Positions 41,297 to 51,691 of a DNA stretch of 64,000 nucleotides are shown piece by piece. This stretch comes from Brevibacillus daliensis (GTDB lineage: Bacteria > Bacillota > Bacilli > Brevibacillales > Brevibacillaceae): NCBI RefSeq assembly GCF_021245735.1, contig NZ_JAJISB010000004.1, forward strand, positions 1 through 64,000. The letters are read 5' to 3'. The notes below the pieces were generated by a model, which worked only from the letters and a program-made list of their open reading frames with translations, had not been told where the DNA came from and did not search any database. A program made the position numbers and the translations under genes. How positions within the stretch are numbered: position 1 is the stretch's first letter; every line of letters starts with the position of its first letter.

Positions 41297-41644
41297 ATGC
41301 AGATACACCCATCTGAATCGCCCATTTGTTTTTTTATCTCGATAACAATTTCACGAAAAAATATTGATTACATCAACTACTTTTGGGTTCTGGCTTGATG
41401 AAAGTCCAATTCTCTTTCAAATTGAAATTTTAGCTCAGAAGTGGACAAGGCGAAAGTAGATAAACCTTCAATGAAGAAATTGAAGGGAAGCATTACTATT
41501 CGAGTCCTTAGTAGAAAATAAAAATGATAGACTTGTTAATACAATACTCCTTCTTCCGTATTAACTATCGTAAAACTTATCAAAACAAATTGCGCAATTT
41601 GTTGAGTTTTAAAAAATGTAATCATTGAAGGGAGGGAAAGTAGA

Positions 41645-42229
41645 GTGGAGAGTGTCAAAGTGAGCACTACAATTTGCCAATACAAAACAAGCGATATCCA
41701 TAATGGAATCATGTCGACAGAAAAATTTGCCCAAATATACGATGTGTACTATAGGCGTGTCTATAAGTATATTTACTATCGAATTAACAATCACTATACG
41801 GCAGAAGAGATATGCAGCCATGTATTTGAAGTGGTGATTTCAAAATATTATAGCTTCTCCCCGGACAAATCAAAATTTGAAGTATGGTTGTTTGCTATCG
41901 CACGAAATACCGTTACTGATTATTTCCGCTCACAGAAAAAAAGAGTGAAATTTTCATTGGATTCCATTTTGAACATTATTCAGCCAAAATCATCCCCCGA
42001 AGAAATTGTGATCCGAGGTGAAAATAATCAAGCCTTATTTAAAGCGATTGCAAAGCTGAGTGACAAAGAACGCAATATCATTGCAATGAAATTTGGAGCA
42101 TGCTTGAAAAATACGGAAATAGCAGACCTATTTGGTGTCAGTGATTCAAATATCGGTGTCGTTCTCTACAGATGTTTAAAAAAACTGCACAAAGAATTGG
42201 AAAAGGGAGGATTTCAGTATGAAGAATAA
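41645..42229 (+). CDS. ECF-family sigma factor
   Basis: 194 residues, GTG start behind GGGAGGG. Region 2 (YTAEEICSHVFEVVI, FEVWLFAIARNTVTDYF) and region 4 (KNTEIADLFGVSDSNIGVVL) are clear. It overlaps the next gene by 11 bp, which suggests that gene is its partner or anti-sigma factor. Target genes unknown. Confidence 0.87.
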   Translation: MESVKVSTTICQYKTSDIHNGIMSTEKFAQIYDVYYRRVYKYIYYRINNHYTAEEICSHVFEVVISKYYSFSPDKSKFEVWLFAIARNTVTDYFRSQKKRVKFSLDSILNIIQPKSSPEEIVIRGENNQALFKAIAKLSDKERNIIAMKFGACLKNTEIADLFGVSDSNIGVVLYRCLKKLHKELEKGGFQYEE

Positions 42230-42977
42230 GCAAGATATAGATGAATTTCGTGACGTAACAAACTTACTTACAAATGTAGAGCTAGATGACACAGCTTCTA
42301 AAGACAAAATTTTTAATCGTTTAAAATTTAAAATGGAAACAGGAACAATTCAACCAAAGTATACGAAAACGGAGGGTATCTATATGAAAAAAAACAAGTG
42401 GAAGTCTATCACAGTTAGTGCCGTTATTGTGGGTTTACTATTCAGTACATTCTCGACTACATCATTTGCGCAAGGAATGCTCCAATCCATCCTGGCACGT
42501 TTCCAGGTTGGAAATATGGAAATTACGCAATACGATAAAGAGATACCAGTAAACCAAATAGAACTGAAAGAACAAGGAAGCGAAATCGAAATAACTCAAG
42601 GAGAAACACCTCCGCAAATGACATTGGAAGAAGCACGTGTAGCTATGGGAATCGATTTTCCGGCGTCGACATGGCTGTCGGATCATTATCAATACGAAAA
42701 TAGTGTGATTCATAGCGACAGTGCGGTTGAGGTGCAATATAAGAAAGAAGGAGAGTTTATCTCATTGTTGATTTCACGTGGTGGAGAAAACGGTATCAGC
42801 ACCACAGAAGAGGTCAAAACAGAGACAATCGGCGGCAAAAAGGTCTATTTTGCAAATGGAACTGTACTTTGGGAATACGAAGGATTCACCTATGAATTGT
42901 TCCAGATGGCAGAAGAGAATTTTAATACAGATGCACTTAGTAACATAATCAATTCATTGTCAACAGAAAACAAATAA
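42219..42977 (+). CDS. Putative anti-sigma / DUF4367-like exported-domain protein
   Basis: 252 residues. The first about 50 residues are cytoplasmic and hydrophilic, then a membrane helix (about 65-86), then an outer part of about 165 residues with QMTLEEARVAMGIDFPAS, the DUF4367 style. This matches membrane anti-sigma factors of Bacilli, which hold the sigma factor on the inner side. No zinc motif seen. Same operon as the ECF gene. Confidence 0.75.
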   Translation: MKNKQDIDEFRDVTNLLTNVELDDTASKDKIFNRLKFKMETGTIQPKYTKTEGIYMKKNKWKSITVSAVIVGLLFSTFSTTSFAQGMLQSILARFQVGNMEITQYDKEIPVNQIELKEQGSEIEITQGETPPQMTLEEARVAMGIDFPASTWLSDHYQYENSVIHSDSAVEVQYKKEGEFISLLISRGGENGISTTEEVKTETIGGKKVYFANGTVLWEYEGFTYELFQMAEENFNTDALSNIINSLSTENK

Positions 42978-43046
42978 TCTCAAGTGCTGGGCCTACCCAT
43001 CCTTTGCGGTGCATATGGGAATGTGGAATGGGGAAAATAAATACGT

Positions 43047-43084
43047 AAAACATCAAGCCACCTGATGAAGGTGGCTTGATGTTT
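43047..43084. terminator. Long terminator hairpin
   Basis: AAAACATCAAGCCACC pairs perfectly with GGTGGCTTGATGTTTT around TGATGAA. Serves the sigma operon and contains the core repeated at 40346. Confidence 0.85.
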
Positions 43085-43289
43085 TCATGAAAACGTAATT
43101 GAAATATTTTAAGGGAAATCATATGTTTGAAAAGTTCCCCATCTTAGCAGAAACAATTTGGTTTGTCTCGGGAATCATTCTCCCTAGCCCTATCCTGGTT
43201 ACCAAGATTTTTCATACAATTCCTCCTCGAATTAGGATTTGTACTTATAGTAACGGTCTCTTGAAAGGTTTTCCGTGACAAAGTCACAG

Positions 43290-43464
43290 TTAATGGTTAT
43301 CGAGGATTTGAAACAGGGGGGTACGGTCCAAAATTTGTATCTGGGACCTACGCAATAAGATGATTTTCTTTTTTGCGAAGTCTTTTAAAGAGCGGCTAAT
43401 AACCTCTCTAGCTGTTCCTAATTCTACAGCCAATTGTTCATAAGTTATTTTCTTTTTGGTGAAG
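43290..43464 (-). pseudogene. C-terminal relic of a Crp/Fnr-family regulator
   Basis: One minus-strand frame reads KKKITYEQLAVELGTAREVI, then SRSLKDFAKKKIILL and IQILDRTPLFQILDN before stop. This is the Crp helix-turn-helix end. The cyclic-nucleotide-like sensor domain and start are missing, so only the DNA-binding tail remains. The rest of the gap 43085-43598 holds no gene. Confidence 0.65.
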
Positions 43465-43598
43465 AGTTAAGTCTTGGAAGTCTTCATGGTAATGGATTAA
43501 TTTGAGAATCCTTTCAGACCAGTTAGGGCAAGATATGTATTGGAACTGTGCTGGTTAAGTAGCAGCCTTTCCAATCACAAAATGAAGGAGTGAGACGG

Positions 43599-43829
43599 AT
43601 GGCTAATAATAACGACCGCAATAAAAACGATCGCAACATGAGCAACGCAACTGACGTTGACACTGGAGAAGCTGTAGGAACCGTGGGTGGTGGTGCAGCA
43701 GGCGCTGTCGTGGGTTCCATGTTGGGTCCAATTGGCACCGTTGTAGGTGGAGCCGTAGGAGCAGCGTTAGGCAACCAAGCGGGCGAGAGTGTTGAAGGTA
43801 ACAACGGCGACGCGGACGAAACAGAATAA
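43599..43829 (+). CDS. Small glycine-zipper protein
   Basis: 76 residues. A polar Asn/Asp/Arg-rich N-terminus, a Gly/Ala zipper segment (GTVGGGAAGAVVGSMLGPIG and on, about residues 26-60), then an acidic tail. Probably a membrane-inserting or surface structural protein. RBS GAAGGAG. Found singly; function unknown. A bacteriocin was considered (see rejected). Confidence 0.7.
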   Translation: MANNNDRNKNDRNMSNATDVDTGEAVGTVGGGAAGAVVGSMLGPIGTVVGGAVGAALGNQAGESVEGNNGDADETE

Positions 43830-43902
43830 ACTGTTGTTAGCACAATCTACTAATGATGAAAAGCAGGGCGTTGGGGAAACCTGGGCCCTATAACGAATGA
43901 AT

Positions 43903-43944
43903 GGGAGATTCCAACAGACTTTATCTGTTGGGTCTCCCATTTTT
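43903..43944 (+). terminator. Terminator, relative of 37970
   Basis: GGGAGATTCCAACAGA pairs with TCTGTTGGGTCTCCC (one mismatch), then ATTTTT. Confidence 0.85.
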
Positions 43945-44279
43945 CACTTTTGATTAGAACTATTTCATGGATTGAAGTTATTCATCAATAAGTGACCAGT
44001 TATCTTCATGCATTCAAAATGTCATACGTGGCTCCTCATCTCTGATCTCAGCTTTTTGAGAGTACCGAGGTAAATCCGTTATATCAAGATTTCTTTACTA
44101 GCAACCCGTTTAAATTAAGTGAAAGGCTGTGTAAAGCTTTGGACAAGCCGATCGGAATTACGAATCAGCATAAGGGGGAGTTAAAGGAATGAAGTATGTA
44201 TTTCCAAACGGCAACCATTCAGGGGTGTTTCATGCTTAAATCATACCTGGCAGCATCCGGTCTAAAAAGAGAAAACCAC

Positions 44280-44369
44280 AAGTAAGACGAAACATAAAAT
44301 ATATGACGCGAACGAATAATTTTGTAGATATACTCATCCTCAATCCCCAGTTTGTCTGCTATCTCTTTT
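44280..44369 (-). pseudogene. Possible relic of an AraC-type helix-turn-helix
   Basis: Minus-strand frame reads KEIADKLGIEDEYIYKIIRS, close to the second AraC helix-turn-helix, then drifts. No start or flanking domain. It lies within the 780-bp gap 43830-44609, in which a plus-strand frame near 44064-44192 also looks coding-like but is not recognised. Confidence 0.35.
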
Positions 44370-44520
44370 CATGGTTTTTCAATAGAAAAAAGTATTATTT
44401 TTGATGTGATATTGTGTTTCCCTACCTTATTTACTAACCCCGCAGTGGGACCTAAAGCAAAGGCGCCACCATTTGTAGAAACCCCTTGCGTCGCGAGTTT
44501 TCTAAACTATAATAATTTGA

Positions 44521-44554
44521 GGGGTCTTTAAGTTATCTTAAAGACCCTTCTTTG
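44521..44554. terminator. Hairpin before the fructokinase gene
   Basis: GGGTCTTTAAG pairs perfectly with CTTAAAGACCC. T-run is imperfect (TTCTTT). Confidence 0.65.
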
Positions 44555-44609
44555 AGTGAATGTCCCGGGCTAAAGTCCAATTATATTGTGAAAATAGGGA
44601 GGGGTTTAT

Positions 44610-45482
44610 GTGTTAGGTGCAATTGAAGCTGGAGGAACGAAATTTGTCTGTGCTGTCGGAGATGAAATGGGCAAAATAATAGATAGAATTCAGATTCCAA
44701 CGACAAATCCTGAGGATACCATTCCGAGAGTGATTGCCTTTTTTAACCAATATGGTATTAAAGCCATTGGGATTGGTTCGTTTGGACCGATTGATGTAAA
44801 TCCGGAAAGTCCTACATACGGTTATATTACTTCTACACCTAAAACTGGGTGGAAGGATTATCCGTTTGTCCAAACAATCAAAGATGCATTTCCTGTTCCA
44901 GTTGGGTTCAATACTGATGTGAATGCTGCAGCATTAGGAGAAGCAACCTTTGGTGCAGCAAAAGGCTTGGATAGCTGTTTGTATATAACGGTTGGAACAG
45001 GCATTGGTGCAGGAGCGGTTGTGCAAGGTAAACTCCTTCAGGGGCTATCGCATCCGGAAATGGGGCATACCCTTGTTAGACGTCATCCGAATGATGAGTA
45101 TCAGGGGAAGTGCTCGTATCACCATGATTGCTTAGAAGGACTTGCCTCAGGTCCCGCCATTGAAGAACGCTGGGCTGATAAAGGGGTTAACCTAACTGAA
45201 CGATCTGAAGTGTGGGATCTAGAAGGATACTATATAGCTCAGGCTCTCATGCAATATGTATTAATCCTCTCACCGAAAAAAATTATACTTGGCGGTGGAG
45301 TCATGAACCAAATACAGATATTCCCGTATATTTATAAATATTTGCTAGAGTTGATCAACAATTATGTTTCCTTACCAGATCTTAGTGATTATATTGTAAG
45401 GCCTGGTTTAGGGGATAATGCCGGAGTAATTGGTTCCCTTTTGCTTGCAAAACAAGCACTTCAGGAAGAAATCAACAGGTAG
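44610..45482 (+). CDS. ROK-family fructokinase
   Basis: 290 residues, GTG start behind GGGAGGGG. N-terminal ATP motif EAGGTKFVCAVG, sugar/ATP motif ITVGTGIGAGAV, and the zinc-type segment HPEMGHTLVRRHPND followed by Cys/His residues (CSYHHDC). ROK fructokinases phosphorylate fructose (gmuE/scrK-like). A single gene with its own terminator, so the sugar route feeding it is not visible. Confidence 0.9.
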   Translation: MLGAIEAGGTKFVCAVGDEMGKIIDRIQIPTTNPEDTIPRVIAFFNQYGIKAIGIGSFGPIDVNPESPTYGYITSTPKTGWKDYPFVQTIKDAFPVPVGFNTDVNAAALGEATFGAAKGLDSCLYITVGTGIGAGAVVQGKLLQGLSHPEMGHTLVRRHPNDEYQGKCSYHHDCLEGLASGPAIEERWADKGVNLTERSEVWDLEGYYIAQALMQYVLILSPKKIILGGGVMNQIQIFPYIYKYLLELINNYVSLPDLSDYIVRPGLGDNAGVIGSLLLAKQALQEEINR

Positions 45483-45519
45483 AACGTACATCTGGAGGTA
45501 ATCGTTTCACATACGCCGA

Positions 45520-45556
45520 AAAGCCTGTTTTTTGATTTTTTCAAGCAGGCTTTTTT
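45520..45556 (+). terminator. Terminator after the fructokinase gene
   Basis: AAGCCTG pairs with CAGGCTT around a T-rich loop, then TTTTATTT. Confidence 0.8.
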
Positions 45557-45746
45557 ATTTTTGGAAAATCAGTGTAAAAGTTACATGATTTCTCCATCTC
45601 TCTAGATTGTCGTTAGTTGAATGAGTGAGTAAACACGAGGAAACATTAATTTGTAGCGGGAGGTCTTACAAGAAAAATTTCACTTGTTAATTATGATGAT
45701 AAGAGGAGAAACTAACTAACCTAAAATGTTTGTAAGGAGAGTTAGT

Positions 45747-47564
45747 ATGATATCGGTTTTAAAAAGAATATTATTAGGCAGACCGATGAAATCAACTGAG
45801 CTTGGAGAAGAAAAATTAAATAAGCTAAAAGCATTAGCTGTGCTTTCTTCTGATGCTTTATCTTCTGTAGCTTACGGAACTGAACAAATTCTTCTCGTGT
45901 TAGTTACTTTGGGTGCAGTAGCGTTATGGTATTCAATACCAATATCAGTTGCGGTTATTGGTCTATTAACGATACTCGTTTTGTCCTACCGCCAAACTAT
46001 CTTTGCTTATACAACAGGTGGTGGAGCGTACATTGTGGCCAAAGACAATTTTGGAACCTCTTCAGGATTAGTTGCGGGTGGCTCTCTACTGGTGGATTAC
46101 ATTCTAACCGTGGCGGTGAGTACGTCAGCTTCAACAGATGCCATTACCTCAGCTTTTCCAGTGCTGCATGAGCATCGAATACTGATTGCTCTTATAATGA
46201 TTGCAACGGTAACGTTATTAAATTTAAGGGGCATCACAGAATTAGCCACCATTTTAATGTATCCTGTTTATCTGTTTGTTTTTGCTATTTTGCTATTGAT
46301 TATTGGTGGAGGATTTCAATGGATGGTAGGTAATGTGCATGCTAAAGCTCCCGTTTTAGGCACTGCTGTCCCAGGGATTACGTTATTTCTTCTTTTGAGG
46401 GCATTTAGTTCTGGGTGTTCAGCGTTAACAGGGGTAGAAGCCGTATCGAATGCAATACCTAATTTTAGGAACCCAGCACCGAGAAATGCTGCTTTGACCC
46501 TTATGATGATGGGGCTTATCCTCGGTATTATGTTCATGGGCATTAGTCTGTTGGCTTATATATATGGTATCGTTCCAAAACCTGAGGAAACGGTAGTTTC
46601 TCAAATCGCATTAGCTGTATTTGGACGAGGAATCATTTATTATTTTATTCAAGCTGTCACAGCTCTGATTTTATTCCTCGCTGCCAATACTGCTTTTGCT
46701 GCCTTCCCTTTGCTTGCTTTTATGTTAGCCAAAGACAGATTTATGCCAAATATGTTTATGGCACGTGGAGACCGTCTAGGTTTCTCAAATGGAATCATTT
46801 TCTTGGGCGTCCTCTCAGCAATCTTGGTTATATCTTTTGGAGGAGACACGGAGAATTTAATTCCGTTATATGCTCTTGGTGTATTTATCCCTTTTACGTT
46901 GTCTCAAGCAGGCATGATGAAGCGATGGATGACGAAAAAGCCGCCAGGATGGTTTACTCCTTTTATTATCAATACCATTGGAATGCTGACCACATTTACA
47001 ATTTGCCTTATTTTCTTGATTACAAAATTTTCACAGGTTTGGGCGATTTTCATATTCCTTCCTACTGTTATTTTTATTTTTCGGAAGATTAATAAGCATT
47101 ATAAAGGTTTGGCTGATGAGTTACGACTTGATTTTGAAACCGACAAACCGCAACCAAAAGGTAGTGTGATTGTGATCCCTGTTGCTGGAATCTCACAGGT
47201 AGTTAAAAATACGATTAGTTATGCTCAATCATTGTCAGATGACATAGTTGCCGTGTATGTTGGGTTCAGTGATGAAGATATGAAAATAATGGAAGAAAAA
47301 TGGGAACAGTGGAATCCAGGTGTACGCTTGATTGTTCTACGTTCACATTACCGCAGTATCATAAAACCCTTATTTAAGTTTATTGATACAGTTGAATGGA
47401 AAACGGCAGAGACTGACCACGTGACGGTAATGATTCCACAGTTTATTACAAAACGTTGGTGGCATAATCTGCTTCATAACCAAACAAGTATCTTTCTACG
47501 AGCTCATTTGTTTGCTCGACAAGATGTAAAAATAGCAACCGTACCATATAGACTAAAAAAATAA
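45747..47564 (+). CDS. kimA: KimA-type potassium importer (APC superfamily)
   Basis: 605 residues. Starts with a conserved cytoplasmic segment KALAVLSSDALSSVAYGTEQ, then about 12 membrane helices to residue 450, and a soluble C-terminal domain (about 470-605). Length and layout match B. subtilis KimA (YdaO), a high-affinity K+ symporter. The ATG at 45747 has AAGGAG upstream. KimA genes often have a c-di-AMP riboswitch; I see no such motif in 45557-45746. Confidence 0.85.
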   Translation: MISVLKRILLGRPMKSTELGEEKLNKLKALAVLSSDALSSVAYGTEQILLVLVTLGAVALWYSIPISVAVIGLLTILVLSYRQTIFAYTTGGGAYIVAKDNFGTSSGLVAGGSLLVDYILTVAVSTSASTDAITSAFPVLHEHRILIALIMIATVTLLNLRGITELATILMYPVYLFVFAILLLIIGGGFQWMVGNVHAKAPVLGTAVPGITLFLLLRAFSSGCSALTGVEAVSNAIPNFRNPAPRNAALTLMMMGLILGIMFMGISLLAYIYGIVPKPEETVVSQIALAVFGRGIIYYFIQAVTALILFLAANTAFAAFPLLAFMLAKDRFMPNMFMARGDRLGFSNGIIFLGVLSAILVISFGGDTENLIPLYALGVFIPFTLSQAGMMKRWMTKKPPGWFTPFIINTIGMLTTFTICLIFLITKFSQVWAIFIFLPTVIFIFRKINKHYKGLADELRLDFETDKPQPKGSVIVIPVAGISQVVKNTISYAQSLSDDIVAVYVGFSDEDMKIMEEKWEQWNPGVRLIVLRSHYRSIIKPLFKFIDTVEWKTAETDHVTVMIPQFITKRWWHNLLHNQTSIFLRAHLFARQDVKIATVPYRLKK

Positions 47565-47581
47565 CCAAGTGCATTCCAATG

Positions 47582-47626
47582 AGGGGCTGTCTCAAAAGTC
47601 ATTATCTGATTTTTGCAGCCCCACTT
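47582..47626. terminator. Terminator-like hairpin after kimA
   Basis: GGGGCTG pairs with CAGCCCC around a long loop, then ACTTTT. Confidence 0.55.
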
Positions 47627-47634
47627 TTAACAGT

Positions 47635-47669
47635 GAAACGACAGCCGACTGGACCCTGGCCGTCTGTTC
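47635..47669. repeat. 35-nt palindromic hairpin element, copy 2
   Basis: Aligns with 28921-28955 (26 of 35 identical). Both end CGTCTGTTC. The following gap to 47982 is A/T-rich and contains nothing else recognised. Confidence 0.6.
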
Positions 47670-47982
47670 ACGATTACCTTTCCCCATAGCGCTATACCCC
47701 TGAAGAATCCACTTTGTGACAATAAAGTTTCAATTTCACTTTATAAATCGTTCAAAAAACGGCATTCTTCACCTGAAAATAATCTAAAAATCCCCACCAG
47801 TATCTTTGTTTTTAAACCTTTACGCAAACTTAACAATATCTTCATTAACAATTAACTAGATTATGATTTTTTTGCGAAAATCCTTCACTTTATTCCATAA
47901 TCATCCGATTAATTAATTGAACATAAATAAAATTTCGCCTCTACCTCCTATTATTTGTAAAAAGTTGATAGGGGTTACTAGC

Positions 47983-50055
47983 ATGTGGGAGGGAACGCCT
48001 TTGTTTCATACAATAAAAGCCAAGCTAATTATTGCATTTGTTTTATGTACCACAATCCCGATTGCCCTTATTAGTAGCGTTGTTTACTTGGATATGAAAA
48101 AACAAATTCACCAGGATTTCTTGGAGGCTAACACCAAGGAAGTAGCCCAAGTGGATAATGGCGTATCTATTTATTTTAATTCCATCCGAGAGAATGTGAC
48201 TATGCTTGCCAACTCGGCTCTGTTGAAAAAAACAGATGCAACGATTAAGTCATATAAGAATGAATCTGGCACAGTTAAAATAAATGCCATGGCAAATGGC
48301 GGTATAGAAGCTGAACTGAGCCAGGAATTTAAACGCTACATTCAGGCCCATCCAAATACTTCATCTTTATTTGTAGGTACTGAGTTTAGCGGATATACAC
48401 AGTATCCAGAAAAAGATATGAGCCCACATTATGACCCACGCGATCGTCCTTGGTATAAAGATGCCATGCAGGAACCGGAACAAGCAGTGATCACTGATCC
48501 TTATATCTTGTCAGGAACAGATACAATTGCAGTTAGTATCGTTACACAACTTCGTGATATGAGCGGTAAAGCAGTAGGTGTACTTGGTATTGATACGAAT
48601 CTACTAAATTTAACGGAAGTCTTAAAAGAAATGAAAATTGGGGAAACCGGTTATGTGATGATGATTTCACCTGAGGGTACTGTACTAGCTAATCCTCAAT
48701 ACCCGGAGATGATCTCCAAAAATGTGAAAGACTTAGAAAATGATACATTGGCCCAACTAAGTGATATGTCGACAGGTCAACTGGATGTCGTTATGGAAAA
48801 TCAGGATTTTTTAACGAATATCTATACCTCACCAAAAACAGGCTGGAAATACATTTCATTCATTGAACAACATGAGCTTACTAAAAGCATTGATCATATC
48901 TTCTTCCTGATTCTTATCATAAGCGTAATCTTAGGTGCTAGTGCTTTGATAGCCTCAATTATTCTAGCTGGTAAATTCTCTAGACCAATTACAACCTTAA
49001 ATGATCACATGAAAGAAATCGGGGAAGGTAATTTAACCAATGAAGTACCAACTCAATTGCTTCAACGCAAAGACGAGCTGGGCACCCTGGCAAATTCTCT
49101 GCAATCTATGCAATTGTCCATTAATTATCTAATTTCAGAGATTTTATCAGCATCCAAAAAGCTGATAGCATCCTCAGACCAAGTAACCTCCCATGTGGAG
49201 ACTAATATTATTGCTATTGACAAGATTACTGAAAATGTAAAAGAAGTGGCAGGTGGAGCAGATAATCAGCTCATGCGTACAGAGGAAAGTGCCAAAGGAA
49301 TGGAAGAGATGGCAGTGGGTATTCAACGAATTGCTGAATCTACCACCTCAATTGCGGAATTCTCACTTGATACGACCCAAGAAGCTGAGAGTGGGAATAA
49401 CACGGTACAGTACGCAGTAAACCAAATGAACAACATCGGTGTATCTGTCGAGCATTCCCTCTCTGTCGTGAGAGTCTTGCAAGATCGTTCTAACGAGATT
49501 GTAAAAATTGTAGATATGATAACTGACATCTCTTCCCAGACCAATCTGCTTGCTCTTAATGCAAGCATAGAGGCTGCCCGTGCAGGAGAACATGGTAGAG
49601 GATTTGCTGTGGTTGCAGATGAGGTAAGGAAGCTTGCAGAACAATCTTCAGAATCTGCTGGTAAAATCGCTATCCTAATCAATGAAGTACACACAGAGAC
49701 AAATCGTGCAATGGAATCTATGAATGATGTAAACCTTAGCGTCGCTAGCGGTGTTCAATTGGTACAAGATTCAGGTGAAGCCTTCCAGCGCATCCTACAA
49801 CAAATTAAAAATATAACGGAACAAATTCATGATAACTCTGCAATTTCAGAGGAAATGTCTGCTGCCAGTGAAGAGATTGCTTCTTCTGTTGATGAGACAG
49901 CACAAATCGCTAAGCTTTCTGCTGATTACATGCAAAATGTGTATGTATCCTCTGAGTCTCAGGTAACATCGATGCTAGCTCTTCAAGGATCATCTGAGGA
50001 ACTACGTCAGATCTCTCAAGAATTAGCCGGATTGATTGAACGTTTCCGGGTATAA
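47983..50055 (+). CDS. Methyl-accepting chemotaxis protein with dCache sensor
   Basis: 690 residues. Two membrane helices (about 13-36 and 305-330) flank an outer dCache_1 domain ([22 protein letters not shown]), then HAMP (about 330-382) and the signalling domain with the hairpin tip [20 protein letters not shown]. It senses an outside ligand, probably a small acid or amino acid, and controls CheA. Start at 47983 lies behind GATAGGGG. No other chemotaxis gene is near. Confidence 0.92.
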   Translation: MWEGTPLFHTIKAKLIIAFVLCTTIPIALISSVVYLDMKKQIHQDFLEANTKEVAQVDNGVSIYFNSIRENVTMLANSALLKKTDATIKSYKNESGTVKINAMANGGIEAELSQEFKRYIQAHPNTSSLFVGTEFSGYTQYPEKDMSPHYDPRDRPWYKDAMQEPEQAVITDPYILSGTDTIAVSIVTQLRDMSGKAVGVLGIDTNLLNLTEVLKEMKIGETGYVMMISPEGTVLANPQYPEMISKNVKDLENDTLAQLSDMSTGQLDVVMENQDFLTNIYTSPKTGWKYISFIEQHELTKSIDHIFFLILIISVILGASALIASIILAGKFSRPITTLNDHMKEIGEGNLTNEVPTQLLQRKDELGTLANSLQSMQLSINYLISEILSASKKLIASSDQVTSHVETNIIAIDKITENVKEVAGGADNQLMRTEESAKGMEEMAVGIQRIAESTTSIAEFSLDTTQEAESGNNTVQYAVNQMNNIGVSVEHSLSVVRVLQDRSNEIVKIVDMITDISSQTNLLALNASIEAARAGEHGRGFAVVADEVRKLAEQSSESAGKIAILINEVHTETNRAMESMNDVNLSVASGVQLVQDSGEAFQRILQQIKNITEQIHDNSAISEEMSAASEEIASSVDETAQIAKLSADYMQNVYVSSESQVTSMLALQGSSEELRQISQELAGLIERFRV

Positions 50056-50164
50056 CATTCCACACTCTCTATGAAGTAGGATTCCCATTGCAAATAGTCG
50101 GGAGTATCCATGCTATTTCCGATTGTTTATATAAACAACATACACCACTAAAGGAGAAAAAATC

Positions 50165-51475
50165 ATGAAAAAAACAAAAGTAATTCTAAGTGCTGTTTTA
50201 TCCTTATCACTTATGCTAGGTGTCGCGCCGACATTCGCTGCTCCTCAAACACAAGCTCCTGCTGCACAAAGTGCTCAAAAGCAATTACAAGTACTTGACC
50301 AAGGTAAATGGGCTGAAAAAACTCATGATGCCGTTCAAAAAATGATTGATCAATATGGTGTGAAAAGCCCTAATTACAAAGCAGATAAAAAGCCTTATGC
50401 TGTTTTTGACTGGGATAACACTAGCATCATGCATGATACTCAAGAAGCCCTATTTATTTATCAAATCAACCATCTTGCTTTCAAATTAACACCAGAAGAA
50501 TTTGCAAAGGTTTTGGTTATGAACGTTCCAAAGGGTCCGTTTGCTGCTGAGTACAAAACTGAAGATGGCAAAGCGATTACATTAGAAAATGTTGCTGCTG
50601 ATATCAATTCTGACTACAAATTCTTATATGAAAATTATAAAGGATTCAAAGGTAAAAAATCCTTAGAGGAAGTCACTCAGACTGACAAATTCATCGACTT
50701 CCGCACAAAAATGTACTTCTTGTATGAAGCAATCAACGGTTCTCACGGCAGCGATGTAGGCTATCCTTGGGTTCTTTACTTCCTAATTAACATGAGTGTT
50801 GATGAAATTCAAACACTAGCGGAAGCTTCCAATGACTATGGTCTAGGTGATTCCATTCGTAAAATTAACTATACAAGTCCAAAATCCCTTAGCGGAAAAT
50901 CTGGCGTAATCAGCGTTACATATACATCCGGTCTGCGTCTATCTCCAGAAATCGCTAACTTGATGAATACCTTACGTTCTAACGGCATTGATGTATACGT
51001 TGTGTCTGCATCTATGGAAGAGGTAGTTGAAGTATTTGCAACAAATCCTAAGTATGGCTATAACATTCCAAAAGAAAACGTAATTGGGATGCAATTAGAG
51101 AAAGATGCTAAAGGTATCGTTCAACCTGTCTACAAAAAAGATTGGTTCCAAACAGTATATGATGGAAAACCAGAAGTAATTAAAGCTGAAATTGCGAAAA
51201 AACATGGTGGAAATGGTCCTGTACTTGTAGCTGGGGATAGCAATGGCGATTATGAGATGATGACTCAATTCCCTGATACTAAAATAGTTCTAATTCTAAA
51301 TCGTCTAAAAGGCGGCACTATCGGTGAAGCCTCTAAATTAGCAGTTGAAGATATGAAAAAACAAGATCCTAAATTTGTATTACAAGGTCGCGATGAAAAC
51401 ACAGGAATGTGGATTCCTACTGAGTCAACAATTAAAGTAGGTAGCACGAAAGCTGAACTACTTCCAAGCAAGTAA
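50165..51475 (+). CDS. Exported HAD-superfamily phosphatase
   Basis: 436 residues. Signal peptide (about 1-25, cut near TFA-AP). HAD motifs: I DWDNTS near 83, II VVSASMEE, III GDSNGDYEMM, with a large inserted cap of about 150 residues between I and II. The DxDN form and cap recall secreted phosphorylcholine phosphatases. Substrate not proven. RBS AAAGGAG. Ends with a strong terminator. Confidence 0.8.
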   Translation: MKKTKVILSAVLSLSLMLGVAPTFAAPQTQAPAAQSAQKQLQVLDQGKWAEKTHDAVQKMIDQYGVKSPNYKADKKPYAVFDWDNTSIMHDTQEALFIYQINHLAFKLTPEEFAKVLVMNVPKGPFAAEYKTEDGKAITLENVAADINSDYKFLYENYKGFKGKKSLEEVTQTDKFIDFRTKMYFLYEAINGSHGSDVGYPWVLYFLINMSVDEIQTLAEASNDYGLGDSIRKINYTSPKSLSGKSGVISVTYTSGLRLSPEIANLMNTLRSNGIDVYVVSASMEEVVEVFATNPKYGYNIPKENVIGMQLEKDAKGIVQPVYKKDWFQTVYDGKPEVIKAEIAKKHGGNGPVLVAGDSNGDYEMMTQFPDTKIVLILNRLKGGTIGEASKLAVEDMKKQDPKFVLQGRDENTGMWIPTESTIKVGSTKAELLPSK

Positions 51476-51564
51476 TAAATATCGATACGTAAAAGACCGT
51501 TCCCTAATTTTGGTCAAGACCGCATTTTGTAGACAGTAAGAAAAACCCCGGCCTTTAAGCCAAT

Positions 51565-51601
51565 AGCTGACGCCTTAAATTCACGAGGCGTCAGCTTTTT
51601 T
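51565..51601 (+). terminator. Terminator after the HAD gene
   Basis: AGCTGACGCCT pairs perfectly with AGGCGTCAGCT, followed by TTTTT. Confidence 0.9.
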
Positions 51602-51691
51602 ATATGATATAATTGGAAATGATTAGGTGATTTCGGGGGTTGTTTCACTTCCGAGTAAAGGATGTGTTCATACATGATACTTCTAATTGAG

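Noticed and set aside
43599-43829. Glycine-zipper protein as a bacteriocin
   Set aside because: No leader with a double-Gly cleavage site, no immunity or export gene nearby; only a Gly/Ala pattern, which is common.
44064-44192. Coding-like frame (LYQDFFTSNPFKLSERLCKA and on)
   Set aside because: No start, no ribosome site, no family; kept only as possible debris.
29440-44600. Active prophage or integrative element
   Set aside because: No integrase, relaxase, capsid or replication gene is visible; only scars remain.
45557-45746. c-di-AMP (ydaO) riboswitch before kimA
   Set aside because: Expected here, but the conserved segments were not found.
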